Notes: generated by a model not told the origin, from the sequence alone. A stretch of 7,781 bases of DNA from JAUWMV01 sp964562425 (GCA_964562425.1 CAZLTJ010000097.1:1-7781); one strand, 5' to 3'. Positions 1 through 5,967 are shown, counted from the first letter of the stretch. A program made the numbers and translations.

Positions 1-1510
1 GGGCTGAAGCCCCTTGTTGACATATCATTATCGCACACGATGAATTGAACGGGTTTGGGGAAACGGTAAGTTCGAAAGAGATCGGTTTCGACAATGTTTC
101 CAAGATATCGGAGCAAACCTCGGTCACGGTAGGAGATGGACTGGTTACTGCTGGGCTGCAACTAACTGCCGATAAGCTTGGAACTGTGACTGTAGGACTT
201 ACAGAAACACTACTTAAAGAAAGACTTCCTACTACAGGATAGCAATCATCAACAAAAGGGCAATCACCTATCTCACCTGAAGAGCTAAATTTGCCGAGAA
301 ATAAATCATCGCTACCAACGCCAAAACTATTTGTCTTTCCAATTACAACATACCCTTCGTCAAAGGTTGGGGCAACAGAATTACCATAATCGTACCTTGC
401 CCCCCCCACAGTTTTTGCCCAGGTTAAATCCCCGGAGGAATTAAATTTGCCAAGAAATAAATCATAGCCTCCGGCACCAAAACTTTCTGTTTCTCCAGTT
501 ACAATATACCCACCGTCAGAGGTCGGGGCAACAGAATTGCCCTCATCATAATCTGCTCCCCCCACAGTTTTTGCCCAGGTTAAATCCCCGGAGGAATTAA
601 ATTTGGCAAGAAATAAATCCCAGATATCTGCACCAAAACTCTTTGTCAGGCCAGTTACAACATATCCTCCGTCAGAGGTCGGGACAACAGAATTGCCCCA
701 ATCACTATCTGTTCCCCCCACAGTTTTTGCCCAGGTTAAATCCCCGGAGGAATTAAATTTAGCAAGAAACAAATCAAGGCTACCGGCGCCAAAACTCATT
801 GTCTCTCCAGTTACAATATATCCTCCGTCAGAGGTCGGGACAACAGAATTGCCCCAATCACTATCTGTTCCCCCCACAGTTTTTGCCCAGGTTAAATCCC
901 CGGAGGAATTAAATTTAGCAAGAAATAAATCATCGCTACCGGCGCCAAAACTCGTTGTTCTTCCAGTTACAATATATCCTCCGCCACGGGTCGGGGTAAC
1001 AGAATTGCCCTTATCGTAGCTTGCTCCTCCTACGGTTTTTGCCCAGGTTAAATCCCCGGAGGAATTAAATTTGGCAAGAAATAAATCATAGTGACCAGCA
1101 CCAAAACTCTTTGTCTCTCCAGTTACAATATATCCTTCGTCAGGGGTCGGGGCAACAGAAAAGCCCCTATCCCAAGAGGCTCCCCCCATAGTTTTCGTCC
1201 AGGTTAAATCCCCGGAGGAATTAAATTTGGCGAGAAATAAATCATCATCACCGGCACCAAAACTATTTGTATATCCAGTTATAATATACCCTCCGTCAAA
1301 GGTTGAGGCAATAGAATTGCCCCAGTCCCGAGATGTTCCTCCCACGGTCAGAACAAATTGTGTCTGCGCTGGGCACAACCTGACAAAGAGCATAATCACT
1401 ACTATGATTGGGACAGCATACTTTAGTATGCTGCTCTTCTTCCGGCAGACGACTGAAGTCGTCTGTTCAATGTCGCTTTTACAAAGTCGCTCGCTCATTG
1501 CATTACTCAT
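1..1510 (-). CDS. Secreted seven-bladed beta-propeller repeat protein with T9SS type A sorting domain (C-terminus cut by window edge)
   Basis: The frame is open for 503 codons from ATG at 1510 to the left edge with no stop, so the C-terminus is missing. Residues 26-49 form a signal peptide: basic RKKSS, hydrophobic VPIIVVIMLFV, then a PAQ-like cleavage site. Residues ~52-413 are seven 52-residue repeats of the form TVGGxxxDxGNSVxPTxDGGY, IVTGxTxSFGAG, DLFLAKFNSSGDLTW, resembling SBBP-type bacterial beta-propeller repeats; seven copies suggest one closed seven-bladed propeller. A Ser/Thr/Pro/Val-rich linker (~414-475) leads to ISFELTVSPNPFNSSCAI; PNPFN at 485-489 is the hallmark start of a T9SS type A C-terminal sorting domain, whose remaining ~60 residues would lie beyond the window. 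The inferred fate is export by Sec, then secretion or cell-surface attachment by T9SS. The start at 1510 follows AAAGGAGG with good spacing; ATG at 1498 is an in-frame alternative. Ligand or substrate is unknown. Frame, repeats and sorting motif are seen directly; the role is inferred. Confidence 0.88.
   Translation of the reverse strand, partial: MSNAMSERLCKSDIEQTTSVVCRKKSSILKYAVPIIVVIMLFVRLCPAQTQFVLTVGGTSRDWGNSIASTFDGGYIITGYTNSFGAGDDDLFLAKFNSSGDLTWTKTMGGASWDRGFSVAPTPDEGYIVTGETKSFGAGHYDLFLAKFNSSGDLTWAKTVGGASYDKGNSVTPTRGGGYIVTGRTTSFGAGSDDLFLAKFNSSGDLTWAKTVGGTDSDWGNSVVPTSDGGYIVTGETMSFGAGSLDLFLAKFNSSGDLTWAKTVGGTDSDWGNSVVPTSDGGYVVTGLTKSFGADIWDLFLAKFNSSGDLTWAKTVGGADYDEGNSVAPTSDGGYIVTGETESFGAGGYDLFLGKFNSSGDLTWAKTVGGARYDYGNSVAPTFDEGYVVIGKTNSFGVGSDDLFLGKFSSSGEIGDCPFVDDCYPVVGSLSLSSVSVSPTVTVPSLSAVSCSPAVTSPSPTVTEVCSDILETLSKPISFELTVSPNPFNSSCAIMICQQGASA
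265..1356 (-). repeat. Tandem 156-bp in-frame repeat array, seven units
   Basis: The period is exactly 156 bp (52 codons). A 28-bp segment beginning AGGTTAAATCCCCGG (plus strand) recurs without a mismatch at 421, 577, 733, 889, 1045 and 1201. The seventh and last-translated unit (~265-420) diverges at this segment (SSSGEIG instead of NSSGDLTW). The first-translated unit (~1201-1356) has a divergent beginning (QFVLTVGG). Variation concentrates in the residues after VGG and after SFGAG, which would map to exposed loops of propeller blades. Every unit keeps the reading frame. Confidence 0.93.
1414..1433. repeat. Short perfect palindrome (8-bp arms, TTTA loop)
   Basis: Arms CAGCATAC and GTATGCTG flank the loop TTTA. 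It lies inside the signal-peptide coding region of the propeller gene (residues 26-33, SSILKYAV). The arm ends and loop (AC-TTTA-GT) resemble the TGAA-loop palindromes next to it, so it may be a diverged family member. Confidence 0.6.
1446..1465. repeat. Short perfect palindrome with TGAA loop
   Basis: Arms CAGACGAC and GTCGTCTG flank TGAA, followed by TTCAAT on the plus strand. It lies in the 5' coding region of the propeller gene, where it encodes about residues 16-22 (QTTSVVC) ahead of the signal peptide. The copies at 1550 and 1612 share the loop and the following TGTTC/TGTTTC but have different paired arm bases. Confidence 0.75.
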
Positions 1511-1516
1511 TTCATG

Positions 1517-1521
1517 CCTCC
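1517..1521 (-). promoter_or_regulatory. Ribosome binding site of the propeller gene
   Basis: On the minus strand AAAGGAGG precedes ATG 1510 with 6 nt between GGAGG and the start codon, which decides the start. A second ATG at 1515 opens only a two-codon frame (ATG AAA TGA). That frame overlaps the true start, so translational coupling is conceivable but not shown. Confidence 0.7.
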
Positions 1522-1549
1522 TTTGGTGTCAAATATCTCCACTGTTGCG

Positions 1550-1572
1550 CAATCCCGATTCAGTCGGGATTG
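1550..1572. repeat. Short perfect palindrome (9-bp arms, TTCAG loop)
   Basis: Arms CAATCCCGA and TCGGGATTG flank TTCAG, followed by TTCAATTGCG. It is intergenic, just upstream of the propeller gene. In the minus orientation its core reads GACTGAATC, close to the GACTGAAGTC core of the neighbouring copies. Confidence 0.75.
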
Positions 1573-1611
1573 TTCAATTGCGTTTCGCATTTCATGCCGT
1601 CAATGGTTTGG

Positions 1612-1631
1612 CAGCGGACTGAAGTCCGCTG
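1612..1631. repeat. Short perfect palindrome with TGAA loop
   Basis: Arms CAGCGGAC and GTCCGCTG flank TGAA, followed by TTTCATC. It sits 11 bp downstream (in minus-strand sense) of the stop of the sorting-domain remnant. It has no T-run, so it is not a typical intrinsic terminator, though a hairpin here could protect the 3' end of the deoA-side transcript. Confidence 0.75.
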
Positions 1632-1642
1632 TTTCATCTTTG

Positions 1643-1780
1643 TTATTTCAAATATACGATTCGCTTCGTTATTTGCTGCCCGTCATCTGTCGTTGCTCGT
1701 AAGAGATAGACGCTGCTGGAGATTGTTTCATCGGGTTGCCAGATTAATTTACCGTTTGTAGGGACAGACCCATGTGTCTG
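1643..1780 (-). pseudogene. Remnant of a T9SS type A C-terminal sorting domain
   Basis: After an in-frame TGA at 1783-1781 the frame reads 45 codons to TAA at 1645-1643. The last ~36 residues (NGKLIWQPDETIS, SSVYLLRATTDDG, QQITKRIVYLK) match the second half of a type A sorting domain: the tryptophan strand, the G/S-x-Y-L-x-R-A strand and the terminal KR-hydrophobic-K end. The first half, including any PNPFN motif, is absent, and no start codon or RBS is visible. Its upstream part, QTHGSVPT, is simply the translation of a palindromic repeat. It is best explained as the 3' end of a lost secreted-protein gene, truncated by repeat insertion or deletion. It begins 12 bp after the phosphorylase stop and is in the same frame as the propeller gene 130 bp downstream. 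Confidence 0.72.
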
Positions 1781-1782
1781 TC
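1763..1782. repeat. Short palindrome of the GACAGAC type
   Basis: Arms GACAGAC and GTCTGTC flank CCATGT. Arm sequence and loop differ from the TGAA-loop palindromes, so this is a separate repeat type. It falls between the phosphorylase stop codon and the readable part of the decayed sorting domain, at the point where that domain loses homology, which fits insertion into a T9SS tail. Confidence 0.65.
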
Positions 1783-1792
1783 ATGTTTTGGA

Positions 1793-3142
1793 CTACAATA
1801 TCTCCATATTCCACATAAATCTTCGTTCACCTTGGGCAGTTATGGCGGTCAGTATCGGTTTCCTTTCCCTCACTATACTGGTTGATATGGTAATCATTTG
1901 GGATAATTTTTTCAGTGCAATATCAGCCTCATGTTCCGTTTTGGCATGGACCTCAGCAAGCACTTCCCTTTTACTGATCTTGTCTCCGCGTTTCACTGTG
2001 AAAACTAAGCCTACGGATGGGTCTATTTTGTCATCCTTTTTGATTCTACCTGCACCTAATTCCACCGAAAGCATTCCAATTCTGCATGTATCAAAACCGT
2101 ATATCCAACCGTCTGTGGATGCTAAGAGCTTTTTTACTACTGGTGCTTGAGGCAAAACTGACAGGTCATATATAACCCTAATGTCCCCTTCCTGTGCAGC
2201 AATCATTTTCCTGAGAGTTTCAATTGCAGTACCTGAATTAAGAGTTTCTTTCAACATGCGTTTGCCTTCAATAAGGGAATCGGCTACACCGGATAGTTGT
2301 AACATAATAGCTCCCAAAGATATAACAATTATGTTGAGGTCTTTTGCTCTTTTATCACCTCTAAGGTATTCTATTGCTTCTTTAACCTCTAATGCATTAC
2401 CCACAGCATAGCCTAAGGGTTGGTTCATGTCGGTTAAGATTGCTGCTGTATTTAAGCCATAGTGATTACCTACTTCCACAAGAGACCGAGCAAGGCGCCT
2501 GGACTTACGTGCAGTTTTCATAAATGCACCATTGCCAAATTTTATATCCAGAACAAGAGACTTTGCGCCAACGGCAAGCTTTTTGGAAATAATGCTTGCT
2601 ACAATTAGTGGAATAGAGTCTACAGTTGCAGTATCGTTTCTTATTGAGTAAATTTTATTGTCGGCTGGCACAATCGATCGACTTTGTGATGCAATAAACA
2701 CTCCAACATCTTCTAAAATTTTCAAACATCTTTTAGGTGACAAAATAGCCTTAAATCCTGGTATAGAATCAAGCTTGTCAATTGTTCCACCAGTATGACC
2801 CAGTCCTCGTCCCGAAATCTTAGGTATAGAAGCTCCTGCAGCAGCGACCATGGGACAGACAATAAGACTCACTTTATCGCCTACACCTCCTGTGGAATGT
2901 TTGTCTACTGTAGGCTTATCCAACTTTCCAAAATCTAGTTTTTGTCCGCTATCCACAAATGCTTCAGTTAACGCTAATAACTCCTGCCTATCCATTCCGT
3001 TAAAATACACAGCCATCAAAAAAGCCGACATTTGGTAGTCTTCTACACGACCCTTGACAAAATCAGCAACAAAATCTTTGATATCCCTCGGTTTTAAAGA
3101 ATGCCCTTCTCTTTTATTTTTTATAATTTCAACTGGTAACAT
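1793..3142 (-). CDS. deoA: Pyrimidine-nucleoside / thymidine phosphorylase
   Basis: Cleaves thymidine (and in the PyNP type also uridine and deoxyuridine) with phosphate to the free base and (deoxy)ribose-1-phosphate in cytoplasmic pyrimidine salvage. The protein has 449 residues; relatives have ~433-440. The family signature KHSTGGVGDK is at 81-90 (phosphate binding), SGRGLGHTGGTIDKLDSIPG at 110-129, and the base-binding residues R168, S183 and K187 all occupy the expected positions. The helical N-terminal domain is ~1-70, the alpha/beta core follows, and the C-terminal domain (~340-436) has the usual GAGRxxKxDxIDxxVG stretch. The segment DMNQPLGYAVGNALEVKEAI is closer to Bacillus Pdp than to E. 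coli DeoA, so broad PyNP activity is plausible. Homologues end near residue 436; QGERRFMWNMEIL is an extra tail. The start is supported by AGGAGGAG just before the ATG. No other salvage gene is adjacent. Confidence 0.93.
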   Translation of the reverse strand: MLPVEIIKNKREGHSLKPRDIKDFVADFVKGRVEDYQMSAFLMAVYFNGMDRQELLALTEAFVDSGQKLDFGKLDKPTVDKHSTGGVGDKVSLIVCPMVAAAGASIPKISGRGLGHTGGTIDKLDSIPGFKAILSPKRCLKILEDVGVFIASQSRSIVPADNKIYSIRNDTATVDSIPLIVASIISKKLAVGAKSLVLDIKFGNGAFMKTARKSRRLARSLVEVGNHYGLNTAAILTDMNQPLGYAVGNALEVKEAIEYLRGDKRAKDLNIIVISLGAIMLQLSGVADSLIEGKRMLKETLNSGTAIETLRKMIAAQEGDIRVIYDLSVLPQAPVVKKLLASTDGWIYGFDTCRIGMLSVELGAGRIKKDDKIDPSVGLVFTVKRGDKISKREVLAEVHAKTEHEADIALKKLSQMITISTSIVRERKPILTAITAQGERRFMWNMEIL

Positions 3143-3170
3143 TTCTCCTCCTCTTTTATTACCTGCTAAA

Positions 3171-3198
3171 ATTATATTACATTATTTTTTTAATGCAA
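3171..3198 (-). promoter_or_regulatory. Putative promoter of the nucleoside phosphorylase gene
   Basis: On the minus strand a perfect TATAAT (3176-3171) lies 28 nt upstream of the ATG, with TTGCAT (3198-3193) 16 bp further up as a weak -35. This would give a short leader containing the GGAGG RBS. The AT-rich background makes chance matches likely, so this is moderate evidence. Confidence 0.42.
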
Positions 3199-3475
3199 TT
3201 TAATATATGCTAAATTAAATTATTATTTTTCTAATACAAAAAATTACCTTATAAGAGTTTGCAAGTTTAAATCTATGAAATACAAAACATTCGAGTGTAA
3301 ATTTGAAGTATTATTTTTTTGGCTAAATTAATTTCAACATGTTAGATATTAATAAATTGAAATAATATTAATTACTAATTATGTCAACTTATAAAGTTAA
3401 AAATCTAAACTGTATTAATAAAGTTAGTTCTTGCATCCAACACAGTCAAAAAGTATTATTAATTCATATTTTAAC

Positions 3476-3482
3476 AAGGGGG
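3476..3482 (+). promoter_or_regulatory. RBS deciding the TTG start of the lipoprotein gene
   Basis: AAGGGGG followed by 5 nt and TTG at 3488. It places the start directly before a compact lipoprotein signal peptide. Confidence 0.65.
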
Positions 3483-3487
3483 TAACT

Positions 3488-4309
3488 TTGAGAAATTTAA
3501 CGATTTTCTTAATCGTTTCCATGTCTTTTATCATGCTTTTAATCGGTTGCGCAGGTGAGGACAAACCACCAGCAATTGAACCACCAACTGTTTCAGCCAT
3601 AGCATACCAGACCTCGATCTTAATACATTGGGATGACTCACCTCAGGCTGATAAAGATGATTTTAGAGGTTATTTGCTATATATAGCCGATCTAGATCTT
3701 GACACACTTTCCGAAACAGAATTAGATACATATAAAATATGGGTCGATCCAATGCCAGATAAATCGTATTCTATGAGAGACTATAAAGGTGAACCGTTGG
3801 ATATGACTGCCATTTATTGGTTTGGAGTTAGAGCGGTTCGGCATCCTAAGGATAATGATACGCTTTCTCCTCTGGCGATATATGATACCTCGCCAGTTAA
3901 ATACAATGATTATAAGATCTACAATTTCGCTTCAGATTCAATTTGTGCATTCATATTCAAGGATCAAACAGGCATATATTCTACCGATACTCACTCTGAG
4001 CCTGACATATATCTCGATGGTAGTGGTTCGGAACTTGTGCTGAAAAGTCCACATCTGGCGGGTATTGCATGGACTAATCAAACAAAATTTAAAGAACTAC
4101 CAGAAATTGAGCTCGATAGTATCATAACCGTAACCGATGAACTCTGGGCAGATACTTCAATTGTGGCATTCAGAAAGACTATTGCGATTAAGACTGGCGA
4201 TAATCACTATGCTATTATCAATATTGTTGATAGCAGACAAAGTGCAGAGGAAAAATACGTAAAGTTTAAGTATAAATATCAAACGAAGCCATTTTACCCG
4301 AAATTTTAA
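3488..4309 (+). CDS. Lipoprotein with fibronectin type III-like domain, function unknown
   Basis: Starting at TTG 3488 the protein has 273 residues, with a type II signal peptide: MRNL, a hydrophobic core (TIFLIVSMSFIMLL) and lipobox LIGC with the lipidated cysteine at 21. It should be anchored to a membrane, probably the outer one. AAGGGGG ends 5 nt before this TTG; an upstream in-frame TTG at 3431 has no RBS and would add 19 residues ahead of a normal signal peptide, so I prefer 3488. After a proline-rich stretch (KPPAIEPPTV), residues ~30-135 look like a fibronectin III fold (AYQTSILIHWDDSP, FRGYLLYIADL, AIYWFGVRAV). The remaining ~140 residues are not recognised but look beta-rich and acidic (ELDSIITVTDELWADTSIVAF). 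It ends 31 bp before glgA on the same strand, so cotranscription is likely, but no glycan-related motif ties it to glycogen metabolism. Confidence 0.82.
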   Translation: MRNLTIFLIVSMSFIMLLIGCAGEDKPPAIEPPTVSAIAYQTSILIHWDDSPQADKDDFRGYLLYIADLDLDTLSETELDTYKIWVDPMPDKSYSMRDYKGEPLDMTAIYWFGVRAVRHPKDNDTLSPLAIYDTSPVKYNDYKIYNFASDSICAFIFKDQTGIYSTDTHSEPDIYLDGSGSELVLKSPHLAGIAWTNQTKFKELPEIELDSIITVTDELWADTSIVAFRKTIAIKTGDNHYAIINIVDSRQSAEEKYVKFKYKYQTKPFYPKF

Positions 4310-4340
4310 TAAAAAATTCATATAGTTAAAGGGGATTTAT

Positions 4341-5825
4341 ATGTCGGAAAAAATAATTTTTGTTTCCACTGAGGTTAATCCATTTGCCAAAGTGGGTGGT
4401 CTCGCTGATGTGGCAGGTGCACTACCTAAGGCTATTTATAATCTTGGTGCGGAAGTTTATGTATTCATGCCGTATTATGGAGATATTCAGGCTAAGTCGA
4501 AGGAGTTGAATATTGAACCTGCTAACATCTCAGGTATTCCGATCGATCTTGGGGCTGAAATTGAGACATTCGAACTTTACAGGTCACATTTGCCTGATAC
4601 ATCTATCCCTATTTACTTCATCCGCAGTGAAAAATACTTTGACCGAATGGGAGTGTATCTCGATCCCAAAACCAAGAAAGAGTTTTTAGATACGGCGGAG
4701 AGGTTGATCTTCTTTTCCCGTGCGGTTATCGAGGCTGTTTCCGCTTTAAAAATCAAGCCGGACATCCTTCATGTTAACGATCATCACACAACATTATTGC
4801 CTATGTACCTGAAAAAACTGCCAAATATTCACTATAACTGGCGAAACACTAAATCGCTGCTTACGATTCATAATCTGTCTTATCAGGGTGTGTTTCCAAG
4901 ATCAATCTTAGATACAATCGGTTTAGGATATAGTCTGTTTTATCCTGAGGGTCCTTTTGAATTTTACGGGGATGTCAATTTCCTTAAAATCGGTATTATT
5001 TTTGCCGATGCTGTGAATACTGTTAGTGAAAAATATTCGCAAGAAATACAGACCGCAGAATTAGGTAGCAAACTTGACGGTGTCCTGAAAGTAAATTCTG
5101 GGAAGCTCTTCGGTATAATTAACGGCGCTGATTACAACGAATGGGATCCTCGAACCGATTCATTCATACAGTATAATTATTCTGCCGAGGACTTGTCCGG
5201 TAAAGTTAAAATGAAGGAAGCGCTCATAGAAAATGAGTTTAAACTTCCCTTCAACCAGAACTTACCTGTGGTCGGGATGATAAGCCGGATGGCTGCACAG
5301 AAAGGATACGATATTCTCTCACAAGCAATCCCCGATATTATGAAGCTGGATATTCAGTTTACTATTTTGGGCTCAGGGCAACCTAAATATGAAAGAATGA
5401 TGCTCGATGCAGCGAGAATGTATCCCGACAAGATGGGAGTATTCATAGGATTCAACAATAAACTTGCACACATTATAGAAGCCGGTGCAGATATGTTCCT
5501 TATGCCATCGAGGTTTGAGCCATGCGGTCTTAATCAGATGTATTCGATGAGATACGGCACAATTCCTGTTGCAAGACGAACTGGTGGAATAGCTGATTCG
5601 GTAATCGATGTGACGCAAAAACCAATTGTTGGAACCGGTTTTTTATTTAACGACTATACCTCGGATAAGCTTTACGATACAATCGTGAGAGCAGTTTCAG
5701 CATATCAGGACAGCAAGAAATGGAAGAAAATAATGCTCAGAGCGATGGGTGAGGATTTCTCCTGGGATGTATCAGCAAGAAAGTATTTAGAGCTTTATAG
5801 AAAAATCATTAATAATCGCATTTAA
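4341..5825 (+). CDS. glgA: Glycogen synthase, ADP-glucose-dependent (GT5)
   Basis: Transfers glucose from ADP-glucose to the non-reducing end of an alpha-1,4-glucan in cytoplasmic glycogen synthesis. The protein has 494 residues (family ~475-500). The N-terminal Rossmann domain opens IIFVSTEVNPFAKVGGLADV, with the nucleotide-sugar-binding KVGGL at 17-21. HVNDHHTTLLPMYL (144-157) corresponds to the family's HxHDWHTxLxPxYLK; the usual Trp is His148 here. TIHNLSYQGVF is at 175-185. The C-terminal domain has SRMAAQKG (R316, K321), SRFEPCGL (390-397, with the conserved Glu393) and RTGGIADSV (413-421). All expected catalytic residues are present. AAAGGGG lies 6 nt upstream of the ATG. It probably shares a transcript with the preceding lipoprotein; no other glg gene (glgB, glgC, glgP) is in the window. 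GlgA rather than a GT4 synthase is clear from the EPCGL and KVGGL motifs. Confidence 0.95.
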   Translation: MSEKIIFVSTEVNPFAKVGGLADVAGALPKAIYNLGAEVYVFMPYYGDIQAKSKELNIEPANISGIPIDLGAEIETFELYRSHLPDTSIPIYFIRSEKYFDRMGVYLDPKTKKEFLDTAERLIFFSRAVIEAVSALKIKPDILHVNDHHTTLLPMYLKKLPNIHYNWRNTKSLLTIHNLSYQGVFPRSILDTIGLGYSLFYPEGPFEFYGDVNFLKIGIIFADAVNTVSEKYSQEIQTAELGSKLDGVLKVNSGKLFGIINGADYNEWDPRTDSFIQYNYSAEDLSGKVKMKEALIENEFKLPFNQNLPVVGMISRMAAQKGYDILSQAIPDIMKLDIQFTILGSGQPKYERMMLDAARMYPDKMGVFIGFNNKLAHIIEAGADMFLMPSRFEPCGLNQMYSMRYGTIPVARRTGGIADSVIDVTQKPIVGTGFLFNDYTSDKLYDTIVRAVSAYQDSKKWKKIMLRAMGEDFSWDVSARKYLELYRKIINNRI

Positions 5826-5835
5826 ACTGTAATAA

Positions 5836-5863
5836 TTGACAATTGCAATTTTGGCGATAAAAT
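5836..5863 (+). promoter_or_regulatory. Putative sigma70-type promoter of the ATPase A subunit gene
   Basis: TTGACA (5836-5841), a 16-bp spacer and TAAAAT (5858-5863), in the 142-bp gap after glgA. The -35 is perfect and the -10 has 5 of 6 consensus bases. This implies a ~100-nt leader before the ATG and a transcript start independent of glgA. If the organism uses a Bacteroidota-type sigma factor (TTTG / TANNTTTG) the match would be irrelevant. Confidence 0.45.
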
Positions 5864-5967
5864 ATGATTGTTTAAAACACTGGACTTAGTTAAGGATATT
5901 TTGTTATTCTTTCGAACGACTTTTTAACTATGATTTTTTTTTATTCTTATAGAAAGGAAATATATCT

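Larger units (their letters stand above)
1508..1598. repeat. Degenerate duplicated unit containing the propeller start codon
   Basis: The 11-mer CATTTCATGCC occurs at 1508-1518 and 1588-1598. Both copies lie to the right of a palindrome that is followed by GTTCAAT (1465-1471 and 1572-1578). The order palindrome, GTTCAAT, GC-rich bit, CATTTCATGCC is therefore present twice, with 43 and 16 bp between the palindrome end and the 11-mer. The first copy holds the RBS edge and start codon of the propeller gene; the second lies in the intergenic region. Confidence 0.55.
3143..3487. other. AT-rich divergent intergenic region
   Basis: 345 bp between the divergently transcribed phosphorylase and lipoprotein genes, strongly A+T rich. 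I see no coding frame, tRNA or palindromic element like those at 1414-1782. Small inverted repeats are AATTTA/TAAATT (3197-3216) and AACTT/AAGTT (3386-3398); both could be chance. For the plus strand only a weak candidate is seen (TTGAAA near 3357, TATGTC 17 bp later), which I do not assert as a promoter. Confidence 0.6.

Noticed and set aside
1..12. Perfect palindrome with TGAA loop (GGGC/GCCC arms) at the left edge, resembling the 1446 and 1612 elements
   Set aside because: It is short, lies in normal-looking sorting-domain coding sequence (QGASA) and is cut by the window edge, so it may be a chance match. I do not count it as a family member.
603..1019. Plus-strand open frame with repeated LPAPKL and YPPSEVGTTELPQS segments
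   Set aside because: It is the antisense shadow of the 156-bp repeats. Only the minus strand gives a signal peptide, a propeller pattern and a sorting signal.
265..1356. Regularly spaced identical 28-bp segments suggesting a CRISPR array
   Set aside because: The 156-bp spacing is exact, the intervening sequence is itself homologous, and the whole stretch is one in-frame coding repeat.
1612..1631. Intrinsic terminator for the phosphorylase transcript
   Set aside because: The stem has no following T-run on either strand, and its sequence belongs to the palindrome family.
1227..1761. Plus-strand open frames over the palindrome cluster
   Set aside because: They overlap each other and the propeller start, lack a convincing RBS and resemble no family. 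The minus strand explains the sequence better.
3431..3487. N-terminal extension of the lipoprotein from TTG 3431
   Set aside because: There is no RBS there, and it would place 19 polar residues ahead of a complete lipoprotein signal peptide. TTG 3488 has AAGGGGG at good spacing.
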